DNA of 27,099 nucleotides from an uncultured Caulobacteraceae bacterium (lineage in GTDB: Bacteria > Pseudomonadota > Alphaproteobacteria > Caulobacterales > TH1-2): assembly GCA_937967425.1 (NCBI GenBank), contig CALBST010000069.1, positions 1 to 27,099 on the forward strand, written 5' to 3'. Every line of letters starts with the position of its first letter. Position 1 is the first letter of the stretch. Shown piece by piece: positions 1 to 6,775 of the stretch. Position numbers and translations under genes: made by a program. The notes beneath the pieces were generated by a model that saw nothing but the letters and a program-made list of their open reading frames with translations, did no database searches and was not told where the DNA came from.

Positions 1-338
1 TCAGCAAGATTTGCGGCTCGATGGTGACCGTCGAACTCGCGCTCCGTGACGGCGTTGTAAGTCAGATTGCAGTGCACCCGAAGGCATGCGCACTCGGCCA
101 GGCCGCCACCGGCGTCCTCGCCATGCATGCGATCGGCGCAACGCCGCAGGAGATCCGCGACGCGCGCGACGGCCTGCGGGCCATGCTCGAAAACGGCGCT
201 GCCCCGCCGACGGGCCGCTTCTGGGAGCTGCGCCACCTCGAAGGCGTTCGCGATTATCCCGCCCGTCACAAATCGACGATGCTCGCGTTCGACGCGGCGG
301 TGGAAGCGCTCGACCAAGCGCAGAAGAAGGCCGCGTGA
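1..338 (+). CDS. NifU/IscU-like iron-sulfur cluster assembly scaffold protein (5' end outside window)
   Basis: This is the C-terminal part of a NifU-N/IscU-family scaffold, a cytoplasmic protein on which Fe-S clusters are built. The frame is open from the window edge (first full codon at position 3) and reads SKICGSMVTVEL, so the ATG at 21 is internal and the true start lies upstream. Two expected cluster-ligand cysteines are visible, one in KICGS and one in the family motif KACALGQAA. At the place where SufU/IscU proteins carry a third cysteine, this protein reads YPARHKSTML, with Ser instead of Cys. It may therefore bind its cluster differently, or this may be normal for its subfamily. One base separates its stop from the next gene, so the two are probably co-transcribed. 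The family call is firm; the exact scaffold subtype is not. Confidence 0.85.
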   Translation, partial: SKICGSMVTVELALRDGVVSQIAVHPKACALGQAATGVLAMHAIGATPQEIRDARDGLRAMLENGAAPPTGRFWELRHLEGVRDYPARHKSTMLAFDAAVEALDQAQKKAA

Positions 339-339
339 G

Positions 340-744
340 ATGGGCGCGTCGGTGAAGCTCAAGAACGCTGCCGCCAAGGAGCTTCGCGAAGCAGCGCTCG
401 CCTATCCGGAAACTGTCGAGGATTTTCCCTGGGGTCACAGCGCTTTCAAGATCGCCGGTAAGAAGGCGTTTTTATTCATGGGCGAAGACGAAGAGGGCGG
501 CTGGTCGTGCTCGATGAAGCTGCCGTTTCGCAACGAGGAAGCGCTTGCGATCAAGGGCGCGAAGCCGACTGAATACGGCCTAGGCCGCTCGGGCTGGGTC
601 ACATTCAGGTTTACCGCCAAAGGCAAGCCGCCAATGGCGAAGCTCACCGATTATCTCGATGAAAGCTGGCGCGCCGTGGCGCCGAAGAAACTCTCGGCTA
701 CTTTTCAGCCGCCTGCGGTTCCCGCGCGCCGCAAAGCGTCCTGA
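340..744 (+). CDS. MmcQ/YjbR family protein
   Basis: A 134-residue cytoplasmic protein of the MmcQ/YjbR fold. Visible family features are the N-terminal helix followed by YPETVEDFPWGHSAFKI, the beta segment KKAFLFMGEDEEGG, the SMKLP strand and the GRSGWVTFRF segment. Some members have been described as DNA-binding, but the biochemical role is not settled. The ATG at 340 follows the TGA of the scaffold gene with one base between, so translation is probably coupled. The frame is open further upstream, but that part overlaps the scaffold gene and has no family similarity, so the 340 start is preferred. The C-terminus ends in a basic tail (PARRKAS). Confidence 0.85.
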   Translation: MGASVKLKNAAAKELREAALAYPETVEDFPWGHSAFKIAGKKAFLFMGEDEEGGWSCSMKLPFRNEEALAIKGAKPTEYGLGRSGWVTFRFTAKGKPPMAKLTDYLDESWRAVAPKKLSATFQPPAVPARRKAS

Positions 745-811
745 TCGGCTTTCGGGCGGCGCACTTTGCCGCTAGCTTCCCGGCCTTGGGGATCCCTGGG
801 AGGACGCTGTC

Positions 812-1102
812 ATGAAATGGATTGTATTGCTGCTGATCATTGCCGGCGTCGCCGGCTATTTCACGCGGCCCGAAGAAGCGGTGATGCGCGAAGCGGCCGA
901 CGCCGTGCTCAGCGATCCGCAAAGCGTATCGGAGGGCTTTGAAAGCCTCGGCGCAACACTCGCGGGCGATCGCGCATACAGCAATTACTATGTCGCCGCG
1001 AAGTACAACGTAACGCTCGATGGCCAGCCGGTCGTGACCTGCTGGGGCGCCTTCACGCAAGTGCAGTGCAACCGCGCCGCCGATACGCGCACGGGCGGTT
1101 AA
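812..1102 (+). CDS. Small membrane-anchored protein, copy A of a tandem pair
   Basis: I do not recognise a named family. The 96-residue product begins with one hydrophobic segment (about residues 3-18, WIVLLLIIAGVAGYF), which is either a signal anchor or an uncleaved signal, and the remainder is probably periplasmic. The C-terminal half holds the block YYVAAKYNV...CWGAFTQVQC, whose two cysteines nine residues apart could form a disulfide outside the cytoplasm. A good ribosome site (GGGAGG at 798-803) lies 8 nt before the ATG. The next gene starts 3 nt after its stop and encodes a diverged copy, so this is a tandem duplication. No function can be assigned. Confidence 0.75.
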   Translation: MKWIVLLLIIAGVAGYFTRPEEAVMREAADAVLSDPQSVSEGFESLGATLAGDRAYSNYYVAAKYNVTLDGQPVVTCWGAFTQVQCNRAADTRTGG

Positions 1103-1105
1103 GCC

Positions 1106-1432
1106 ATGCGCTTTCTGCTGCTGCTCATCCTGATTGGCGCCGCTGCGTACTTCACTGTGCCGGCGCGCGAAACACATGAAGCAGCGGCGCGCGCCTTTAT
1201 GGAGGCGCAGGCGCAAGCGGAAACGAGCGAGGTGCGGCGTCAAACCGGCATCTCGCTCGATAGCGCTCTCGATTTCTTCACCGGCATGATGGCGGGCCAA
1301 GGGCGCTACGAGAGCTTCTACGTCGCCTCGAAGTTCACCGTGGACATGCCGGGCGCGGCCTACCTCGAATGCTGGGGCGCCTTCACGCAGGTCCAGTGCC
1401 GCCGCGTCGATCGAGGGGCTGGCCAGGGTTGA
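1106..1432 (+). CDS. Small membrane-anchored protein, copy B of a tandem pair
   Basis: A 108-residue paralogue of the preceding gene. It has an N-terminal hydrophobic segment (RFLLLLILIGAAAYFTV), a longer and more charged middle (residues about 20-60), then the shared block YVASKFTV...CWGAFTQVQC. The CWGAFTQVQC decapeptide is identical in both copies, and the DNA across it is nearly identical. The start lies 3 nt after the stop of copy A with no strong ribosome site, so translation is probably coupled. The stop codon (TGA 1430-1432) lies inside the -35 element of the candidate thrS leader promoter. The function is unknown. Confidence 0.75.
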   Translation: MRFLLLLILIGAAAYFTVPARETHEAAARAFMEAQAQAETSEVRRQTGISLDSALDFFTGMMAGQGRYESFYVASKFTVDMPGAAYLECWGAFTQVQCRRVDRGAGQG

Positions 1433-1457
1433 GCCAAATCCGCGAAGCATCTATGTT
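1429..1457 (+). promoter_or_regulatory. Candidate sigma-70-type promoter for the thr leader-yidD-thrS transcript
   Basis: TTGAGC at 1429-1434 and TATGTT at 1452-1457 are separated by exactly 17 bp, each matching the sigma-70 consensus at four of six positions. The expected start of transcription, about 7 nt after the -10 box, is 1464-1465, which is the A of the leader-peptide ATG. This would give a leaderless mRNA. The hexamers alone are only moderate, so the call rests on their fit with the leader that follows. Confidence 0.5.
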
Positions 1458-1464
1458 GCGGGCC

Positions 1465-1500
1465 ATGAACCCGCGCTTCGTTACGACTACGACCTACTGA
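1465..1500 (+). CDS. Candidate threonine-rich leader peptide of the yidD-thrS operon
   Basis: The short frame reads MNPRFVTTTTY-stop, with codons ACG ACT ACG ACC in a row at 1483-1494. Four consecutive Thr codons in an 11-residue frame upstream of threonyl-tRNA synthetase match the logic of amino-acid attenuation. A ribosome waiting for charged tRNA-Thr would cover the left arm of the hairpin that begins at 1501, one base after the stop. There is no Shine-Dalgarno sequence, but the predicted transcript start coincides with this ATG, as in the leaderless trpL peptide known from some alphaproteobacteria. An in-frame ATG at 1453 would add four residues but lies inside the -10 box. This is inference from arrangement only; translation is not shown. 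Confidence 0.5.
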   Translation: MNPRFVTTTTY

Positions 1501-1536
1501 AGCCGGCGGCGCGAGATCGGGCGCGCCGCAGCGGCT
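1501..1536 (+). terminator. Attenuator-like hairpin after the threonine leader peptide
   Basis: The left arm AGCCG + GCGGCGCG (1501-1513) pairs with CGCGCCGC (1522-1529) and CGGCT (1532-1536). This gives 13 base pairs with a 2-nt bulge and an 8-nt loop. A competing small hairpin, CGCAG/CTGCG (1527-1531 with 1535-1539), uses part of the right arm, and a weak upstream stem GCTTC/GAAGC (1475-1479 with 1499-1503) encloses the Thr codons. There is no run of T after the main stem, so it may pause polymerase, act with Rho, or not terminate at all. Confidence 0.45.
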
Positions 1537-1579
1537 GCGCTTGGGCCCGGTCCTACATCAACAAATCGCTGATCGTTAT

Positions 1580-2047
1580 ATGTGGCCGAGCTTACCTGCC
1601 CGGGGCCTCTTGGGCCTTATCCAGATTTACAAGTGGACGCTTTCGCCGCTGATCGGCAATGCGTGCCGCTATCGGCCGACGTGCTCGTCGTACGCCGCCG
1701 ATTGCGTTCGCATGCACGGCGCCTGGGCAGGGAGCTGGATGGCGGGCGCGCGCCTGTGCCGGTGTGCGCCTTGGGGCGGGCACGGATGGGACCCGGCGCC
1801 GCGCGAGATCAAGACGAACTCGTGGTGGCGGCCCTGGCGCTATGGCGATTGGAAGGGCGGCTATCGCGAACCGCCCGAATCCTCTCCCGCAAGCGGGGGA
1901 GGTGCTGAGCGAAGCGAAGCGGAGGGGGTAAGTCCGGCAGATGCCAACGCTCGCCCCCTCAGTCATCACGCCGCGCGTGCTGACAGCTCCCCCGTGAACG
2001 GAGGAGCAGTTTGCGACGCACTCAAATCAAGCAAGAGCAAGTCATGA
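1580..2047 (+). CDS. yidD: YidD, membrane protein insertion efficiency factor, with repeat-derived C-terminal tail
   Basis: YidD is a small protein at the inner face of the membrane that assists YidC-dependent insertion. The conserved core is clear: an amphipathic start (RGLLGLIQIYKWTLSPLIG), then CRYRPTCSSYA, HGAWAGSW and a C-terminal CRCAPWGGHGWDPAP. Family members usually end soon after DPVP/DPAP at about 70-100 residues. Here the frame runs on to 155 residues, and the last part (from SPASGGG) is encoded by a palindromic repeat element. The ATG at 1580 is chosen because it precedes the conserved core closely; the frame is open back to a TTG at 1541, and neither has a convincing ribosome site. 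The stop overlaps the thrS ATG (ATGA at 2044-2047), so translation may be coupled. Confidence 0.85.
   Translation: MWPSLPARGLLGLIQIYKWTLSPLIGNACRYRPTCSSYAADCVRMHGAWAGSWMAGARLCRCAPWGGHGWDPAPREIKTNSWWRPWRYGDWKGGYREPPESSPASGGGAERSEAEGVSPADANARPLSHHAARADSSPVNGGAVCDALKSSKSKS
1881..2007 (+). repeat. Palindromic dispersed-type repeat element inside the 3' end of yidD
   Basis: Two hairpins bound the element. CCTCTCCCGC/GCGGGGGAGG at 1881-1902 has one G-T pair and a 2-nt loop. GCTCCCCCGT/ACGGAGGAGC at 1986-2007 has one mismatch and a 2-nt loop. Between them GGAGGGGG (from about 1920) can pair with CGCCCCCTC (about 1950-1959). The GAGCGAAGCGAAGCGGAGG core resembles short repeats found between genes in many alphaproteobacteria. 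Only one copy lies in this window, so its repeated nature is inferred. Confidence 0.6.
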
Positions 2048-3978
2048 GCATTTCTCTCAAGTTTCCCGATGGCGCCGAGCGTAGCTACGACGATGGCGTC
2101 ACGCCGCTCGCTGTGGCCGAGGGCATTTCCAAATCGCTGGCGAAGAAGGTCGTCGCCGCCAAGATTGATGGCGCGTGGTGGGATTTGACGCGCCCGCTCG
2201 AAGGCGGCGGCAAAATCGAACTGGTCATGCGCGACAGCGCCGATGGTCTCGAAATTCTCCGCCACGACGCCGCGCACGTCATGGCGCAAGCGGTCCAGGA
2301 GCTTTTCCCCGGCACGCAAGTGACGTTCGGCCCGGTGACGGAGGATGGTTTCTATTACGACTTTGCCCGCGAGGAGCCGTTCTCGACGGATGATTTCGAG
2401 AAGATCGAAAAGCGCATGAAGGAGATCGTCGATGCCGATCTGCCCATCATTCGCAAGGTCTGGGAAAAAGAGGCGGCGATCGCGCACTTCAAGTCGATCG
2501 GCGAAATCTACAAGGCCGAGACGATCGACGAAGTCATCAAGCCCGGCGATCCGATCACGGTGTATTCGCACGGCGACAAATGGGGTGATCTCTGCCGCGG
2601 GCCGCACCTGCCTTCAACGGGCAGGCTCGGTAAAGCCTTCAAGCTGATGAAGCTTGCCGGCGCCTATTGGCGCGGCGATCAGAACAATGCTCAGTTGCAG
2701 CGTATCTACGGCACGGCTTGGGCGGATGAGAAACAATTGGAGGACTACCTCCACCGTCTCGAAGAAGCCGAGAAGCGCGACCACCGCAAACTCGGCCGCC
2801 AGATGGATCTCTTCCACATGCAGGAAGAGGGCAAGGGCATGGTGTTCTGGCACGAAAAGGGCCTGACGCTGTGGCGCACGATCGAGGCTTACATGCGCCG
2901 CCGCTTGGAAGCGGCGGGGTACGTCGAAGTGCGCACGCCGCAAGTGCTCGACCGTGTGTTCTGGGAAAAGAGCGGCCACTGGGCGAACTATCGCGCCAAC
3001 ATGTTCGTGTGTGAGACGGTCGAAGGCGAAGAGCTTTCGCTGAAGCCGATGAACTGCCCTGGGCATGTGCAAATCTTCAAGTTCGGGCAAAAGAGCTATC
3101 GCGATCTTCCATTGCGCATGGCCGAGTTCGGCGCGTGTCACCGTTACGAGCCGTCAGGTTCGCTGCACGGTCTCATGCGTGTGCGTGCATTCACGCAGGA
3201 CGATGCGCACATCTTTTGCCGCGAGGATCAGATCGAGGAGGAGGTTGCCTCCTTCATCCAACTGGCATCCTCCATCCACGAAGACTTCGGCCTTACGCGC
3301 GATCACATTACGCTCGGCACGCGCCCCGAGAAGCGCGCCGGTTCTGAGGAGTTCTGGGACAAGACGGAAGCACAATTGCTGAACGCCGCGCGCAAGGCCG
3401 GCGTCGAGCCGGTCATCGCGGAAGGCGACGGCGCGTTCTATGCGCCGAAGCTCGATTTCCAACTGAAAGACGCCATCGGCCGGACGTGGACGTGCGGCAC
3501 GATCCAGAACGATTATGTTCTGCCCGATCGCTTGGGCGCGGAGTTCGTTGGCGAAGATGGCCAGAAGCACAAGCCGGTGATGCTCCACCGCGCGATCTGC
3601 GGCTCGATCGAGCGTTTCATCGGCGTCTTGATCGAGAACTATGCAGGCGCGTTCCCGATGTGGCTTGCGCCGGTGCAGGTGGTGGTGGCGACGATCACGT
3701 CGGACGCGAACGCCTACGCTGAGGATGTGGCCAAAACACTACGCGCGGCGGGGCTGCGGGTGGAACTCGATCTCCGCAATGAGAAGGTCGGCTACAAAAT
3801 CCGCGAACACTCGCTGATGAAGGTGCCAGCCATTGCGGTTGTCGGCAAAAAAGAGGCTGAAGATCGGAGTGTTGCAATCCGGCGCTTTGGCAGCCAGGAG
3901 CAGAGCGTTCTTGCTCTCGCGGCTGCACAAGACGCCCTTGTCGCCGAGGCGACGCCTCCCGACCTGAAGCGTCGGTAA
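2044..3978 (+). CDS. thrS: Threonyl-tRNA synthetase
   Basis: A full-length 644-residue class II synthetase that charges tRNA-Thr. Domains in order are: TGS (about 1-64, ISLKFPDGAERSYDDG); the editing domain with HDAAH at 74-78 and CRGPH near 185; the catalytic core with MNCPGH (zinc cysteine), motif 2 around EFGACHRYEPSGSLHGLMRVR, and the QDDAHIFC and MLHRAICGSIERF motifs; and an anticodon-binding domain from about 545 (MWLAPVQVVV). The ATG at 2044 matches the usual family start, but its ribosome site is weak. A TTG at 2011 preceded by GGAGGAG (2000-2006, inside the repeat element) would add 11 residues and is a real alternative. The gene overlaps yidD by 4 nt and probably lies under control of the threonine leader at 1465. 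Confidence 0.97.
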   Translation: MSISLKFPDGAERSYDDGVTPLAVAEGISKSLAKKVVAAKIDGAWWDLTRPLEGGGKIELVMRDSADGLEILRHDAAHVMAQAVQELFPGTQVTFGPVTEDGFYYDFAREEPFSTDDFEKIEKRMKEIVDADLPIIRKVWEKEAAIAHFKSIGEIYKAETIDEVIKPGDPITVYSHGDKWGDLCRGPHLPSTGRLGKAFKLMKLAGAYWRGDQNNAQLQRIYGTAWADEKQLEDYLHRLEEAEKRDHRKLGRQMDLFHMQEEGKGMVFWHEKGLTLWRTIEAYMRRRLEAAGYVEVRTPQVLDRVFWEKSGHWANYRANMFVCETVEGEELSLKPMNCPGHVQIFKFGQKSYRDLPLRMAEFGACHRYEPSGSLHGLMRVRAFTQDDAHIFCREDQIEEEVASFIQLASSIHEDFGLTRDHITLGTRPEKRAGSEEFWDKTEAQLLNAARKAGVEPVIAEGDGAFYAPKLDFQLKDAIGRTWTCGTIQNDYVLPDRLGAEFVGEDGQKHKPVMLHRAICGSIERFIGVLIENYAGAFPMWLAPVQVVVATITSDANAYAEDVAKTLRAAGLRVELDLRNEKVGYKIREHSLMKVPAIAVVGKKEAEDRSVAIRRFGSQEQSVLALAAAQDALVAEATPPDLKRR

Positions 3979-3989
3979 TGGGTCAAACT

Positions 3990-4039
3990 CTGGATTGCAG
4001 CCGCTGACCGTCTTTACAGACAGCCGTACGGCAATCCAG
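3990..4039. repeat. 9-bp perfect inverted repeat after thrS
   Basis: CTGGATTGC (3990-3998) is repeated in perfect inversion as GCAATCCAG (4031-4039), with 32 nt between. Inside it a small GTCT-TTAC-AGAC hairpin is possible. It lies in the 93-nt gap between thrS and the GT2 gene. It could fold in RNA or be a protein site. There is no T run, so terminator function is unsupported. Confidence 0.35.
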
Positions 4040-4071
4040 GATGGCGACGGGTTCTGGGGGCGGAGAAGGCG

Positions 4072-4959
4072 TTGGATAGGCATCCGTCACGCGCGCGATC
4101 GGCGTCCGCTACGCTGCAGCCGCGCGTTTCAGCCATCGTCGTGGCGCACAAGGTTCGCGCCAGTTCCTCGGGGCGCGCGCCGCTTGATCTTTGCTTACGC
4201 AGCGCGCTTGCCGAAGATTGGATCGATGAACTCATCATCGTCGATCACGATAACCTAGAAGAGATTTCTTCCATGTTGCGTGCGTTCGAGGCGGATCGCC
4301 GCGACGTGCGCGTGGTGAATGCGGATGCGAGCTTGAGTATAGCGGCGGCCGCCAATATCGGCGCGAACGCCGCGCTTGGCCGTTGGCTGCTGTTCTTGAA
4401 TGCCGATGTTGTTCTGCAACGGGGCGCGGTCGCGCGCTTGGCTGCTGCCGGAGGCGGCGCCCAGCAGCCTTGGATCGTCGGCGGGCGCTTGCTTGATCTC
4501 GAAGGGCGCGAGCGCATGGCGGCTCGAAGGGGCGCACTCAACACATTCTCGGCAATTGCGGTTGCTGTCGAATGGCCGGCGCGTCCCGCGCGCCGCAGCG
4601 GCGAGGACGCGACGAAAGTGGGCGCTGTGTCTGGCGCACTCATGCTGATGCCGCGTGGAGACTTCGAGCAGCTCAACGGATTCGACGAGCAGTTCGATAC
4701 GGACTATGCCGATCTCGATCTCTGCCGCCGCGCTGCGGCCGCTGGCGGCAGCGTGCTGTTTCAGCCTGACGCCTCCGGCGTGCAGTTCGCGTACACGCAA
4801 ACGCGCAAGAGCCGCAAAGTGCAGGGGCTCACGCGCTTTGCCGTGAAGAGCGCCAAGACGCCAATGGAGCGGGCGTTTGCGCGCGTTGCCGGGCCGGCGC
4901 TGACGACCTTGGTCATGTTGAAGGATTTTATCGCTGGGCGTCCGCCGGCGCGGCGCTAG
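4072..4959 (+). CDS. Family 2 glycosyltransferase (rhamnosyltransferase/WbbL-like)
   Basis: A 295-residue GT-A fold protein that probably moves a sugar from a nucleotide donor to a cell-surface glycan at the cytoplasmic face. Visible features are the first strand VSAIVVAHK (about 19-27), the second ELIIVDHDN (53-61), the donor-site LFLNADV (107-113, in the place of a DxD motif), and the acceptor-side SGALMLMPR...LNGFDEQFDTDYADLDLCRR typical of this branch. The start is a TTG at 4072 preceded by GGAG in GGGGGCGGAGAAG; no ATG lies near. The last 32 nt overlap the end of the convergent ArnT-like gene. The acceptor and sugar cannot be told from sequence. Confidence 0.8.
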   Translation: MDRHPSRARSASATLQPRVSAIVVAHKVRASSSGRAPLDLCLRSALAEDWIDELIIVDHDNLEEISSMLRAFEADRRDVRVVNADASLSIAAAANIGANAALGRWLLFLNADVVLQRGAVARLAAAGGGAQQPWIVGGRLLDLEGRERMAARRGALNTFSAIAVAVEWPARPARRSGEDATKVGAVSGALMLMPRGDFEQLNGFDEQFDTDYADLDLCRRAAAAGGSVLFQPDASGVQFAYTQTRKSRKVQGLTRFAVKSAKTPMERAFARVAGPALTTLVMLKDFIAGRPPARR

Positions 4960-6658
4960 CGGCTTCACGCACGCGCCCAATATTGAGCGTCATGTATTCG
5001 CCGCGGCCGATAGCCATGCCGCGCGCCGGCTCGTCGGCCGCCACAAATTCCAGTCCTCGTGCGCGTAGCGCCGCCTGCGCCTGATCAAAAACGCGCCCTT
5101 CTATAATGATGCCGTCGCCCGCCTCGATCGGTGCGCTAGGCGCATCGTCGATCTCAACCAAACGCACCCAAGTGCGGGTAAGAAAAATGATGCTCGGCTG
5201 TTCGTAGCCGATGATCCAGAACGCTTGGTCTTGCCGGGGCATCAGGCGGGCGCGCGTGATCGTCGCCGCTGCCTCGTTGCTGACGAATAGCGAGCGGGCT
5301 TCGGGCAGTAATCGCTCGCGTAGGCTGAAGGAGAGAACGAGCGCGCATGCGACGAGCACGGCCGCGCGCGTAGTCGGCCGGCGCAGCAGGATCAAACCAG
5401 CGATCGCCGCTGCGAGCGTGCCAGCGCCGATGAGCGCGGTGGCGACAGCACGGCGCACGCCAGCATCGGCCAGATAGCCGGGCATGAATGTGGAGACCGC
5501 CGCCATCAGCGCCACGACCAGCGCCCCGAATACGCCGAACAGCACGAGGCCCGCCGGATGTGCGGTGCGCCAGCGCTTGCCACGCATGGCGAAAAGACCC
5601 GCGGCGCACATGAGCGCAATCGCGGGGTAAGCGGGCAGCGTGTAGTGGATGAGCTTCGCCGGCATGATTTCGAAAAACGCAAACACCGGCGCGGCCCAGG
5701 CGATCAGGAAGCGAAACGCTGCGCTGGCTTGATCATCATGCGGCGCGCGGATTGCGCTCCAGCTCAGGCGGGCGGCGGCTGGAAGCGCGTACGTCGCGGG
5801 AAAGATCAGCAGCGGCAGCCAAAGTAGGTAATAACCCGGAATGCCGCCGTGCCGGTGATCGCCGCCAGAGACGAGTTTGGGGCCGATTTCACGCAGCAAG
5901 ATGTCGGTGTAAAAACGCCCGTCAGTGGCGACGCCAATGGCGATGAACCAAGGCAGCGTGATCGCAAGCGCCAGCAACGGCCCGGCCCAAAACGCGAGCG
6001 GCTTCATCCAGTCCGTGCGTCGCTCCCATAGGGCCAGCGTGGCAAGCGTGAGCGCGGCGATGAGTGGCGGGACCGGCCCTTTGATCATCACGCCGCATCC
6101 GATGGCGGCCCAGAACACGAGCGCGACCACGCGTGGCCGCGTCGCGCCCGCGCGCAATTGTGCAAGCGCCGCCAGCCCGAGCGCGGTAAAGCCCGTCATC
6201 ACCGCGTCGGTTTTCGCGAGCATCCCTTCGATGCCGGCAAGCAAACCGACAGCAAAGATTGCAGCGCCGACAAATCCGGTGCGCGGCCCGAACAACACTG
6301 TGCCGGCCCACAGCGTCGCTAAACTTGCGAGCATCAAGCCAAGCGCCGAGGGCAAGCGGTACGGCCAGATCGTGTTGAGCCGCTCCGGGCCAATCGCGTT
6401 CACGGCCGCCGCCTGTAGCCAGTAGATTCCGATCGGCTTTCGGTTGCGCTCGGCGTCCTGGACGCGAATGCGGACGTAATCGTCGCTCTCGATCATCTGA
6501 CGCGTCGCCTGCGCGAACCGGGCTTCGTCGATGTCGGTGACGGGCACCTTGGCCGCCCCCATGAGGCCGGAGGTGAGCGCGATCAGAGCGATCAGCACAT
6601 AGCCGCGCCAGCCGCGGGCAAACTGGTCGAACAGGGCCGGGGAGGTGGGGGATGCCAT
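4928..6658 (-). CDS. ArnT/PMT-like polytopic membrane glycosyltransferase
   Basis: A 576-residue integral membrane protein of the GT39/GT83 type, which takes sugar from a polyprenyl-phosphate carrier on the periplasmic side. After a first membrane helix (YVLIALIALTSGLMGA) comes the family signature VTDIDEARFAQATRQM, with the acidic residues of the first periplasmic loop, then RNRKPIGIYWLQ. About ten further hydrophobic helices follow, and a soluble tail lies at about residues 470-576. The acceptor could be lipid A, another lipid or a glycan; nothing here decides it. The gene is divergent from the DPM1/ArnC-like gene at 6776, which could supply its carrier-linked sugar. It ends inside the convergent GT2 gene (32-nt overlap). 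Confidence 0.85.
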   Translation of the reverse strand: MASPTSPALFDQFARGWRGYVLIALIALTSGLMGAAKVPVTDIDEARFAQATRQMIESDDYVRIRVQDAERNRKPIGIYWLQAAAVNAIGPERLNTIWPYRLPSALGLMLASLATLWAGTVLFGPRTGFVGAAIFAVGLLAGIEGMLAKTDAVMTGFTALGLAALAQLRAGATRPRVVALVFWAAIGCGVMIKGPVPPLIAALTLATLALWERRTDWMKPLAFWAGPLLALAITLPWFIAIGVATDGRFYTDILLREIGPKLVSGGDHRHGGIPGYYLLWLPLLIFPATYALPAAARLSWSAIRAPHDDQASAAFRFLIAWAAPVFAFFEIMPAKLIHYTLPAYPAIALMCAAGLFAMRGKRWRTAHPAGLVLFGVFGALVVALMAAVSTFMPGYLADAGVRRAVATALIGAGTLAAAIAGLILLRRPTTRAAVLVACALVLSFSLRERLLPEARSLFVSNEAAATITRARLMPRQDQAFWIIGYEQPSIIFLTRTWVRLVEIDDAPSAPIEAGDGIIIEGRVFDQAQAALRARGLEFVAADEPARGMAIGRGEYMTLNIGRVREAASAAPADAQR

Positions 6659-6775
6659 CGAGGCTCCAGTTTGGCCGGTCAGTGTGACGGTTTGCAGCCC
6701 TGGCAGGTGCGCCCACTCGCCTCATGGCGCGGCGTCGGCTAAGAGACCCCGCTTTTCACCCACCGGGGACGCCGT

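Noticed and set aside
2011..2043. TTG start of thrS at 2011 as the true start
   Set aside because: It has a better ribosome site than the ATG at 2044, but that site lies in the repeat element and the extra 11 residues do not resemble ThrS N-termini. It is kept as an alternative in the thrS entry.
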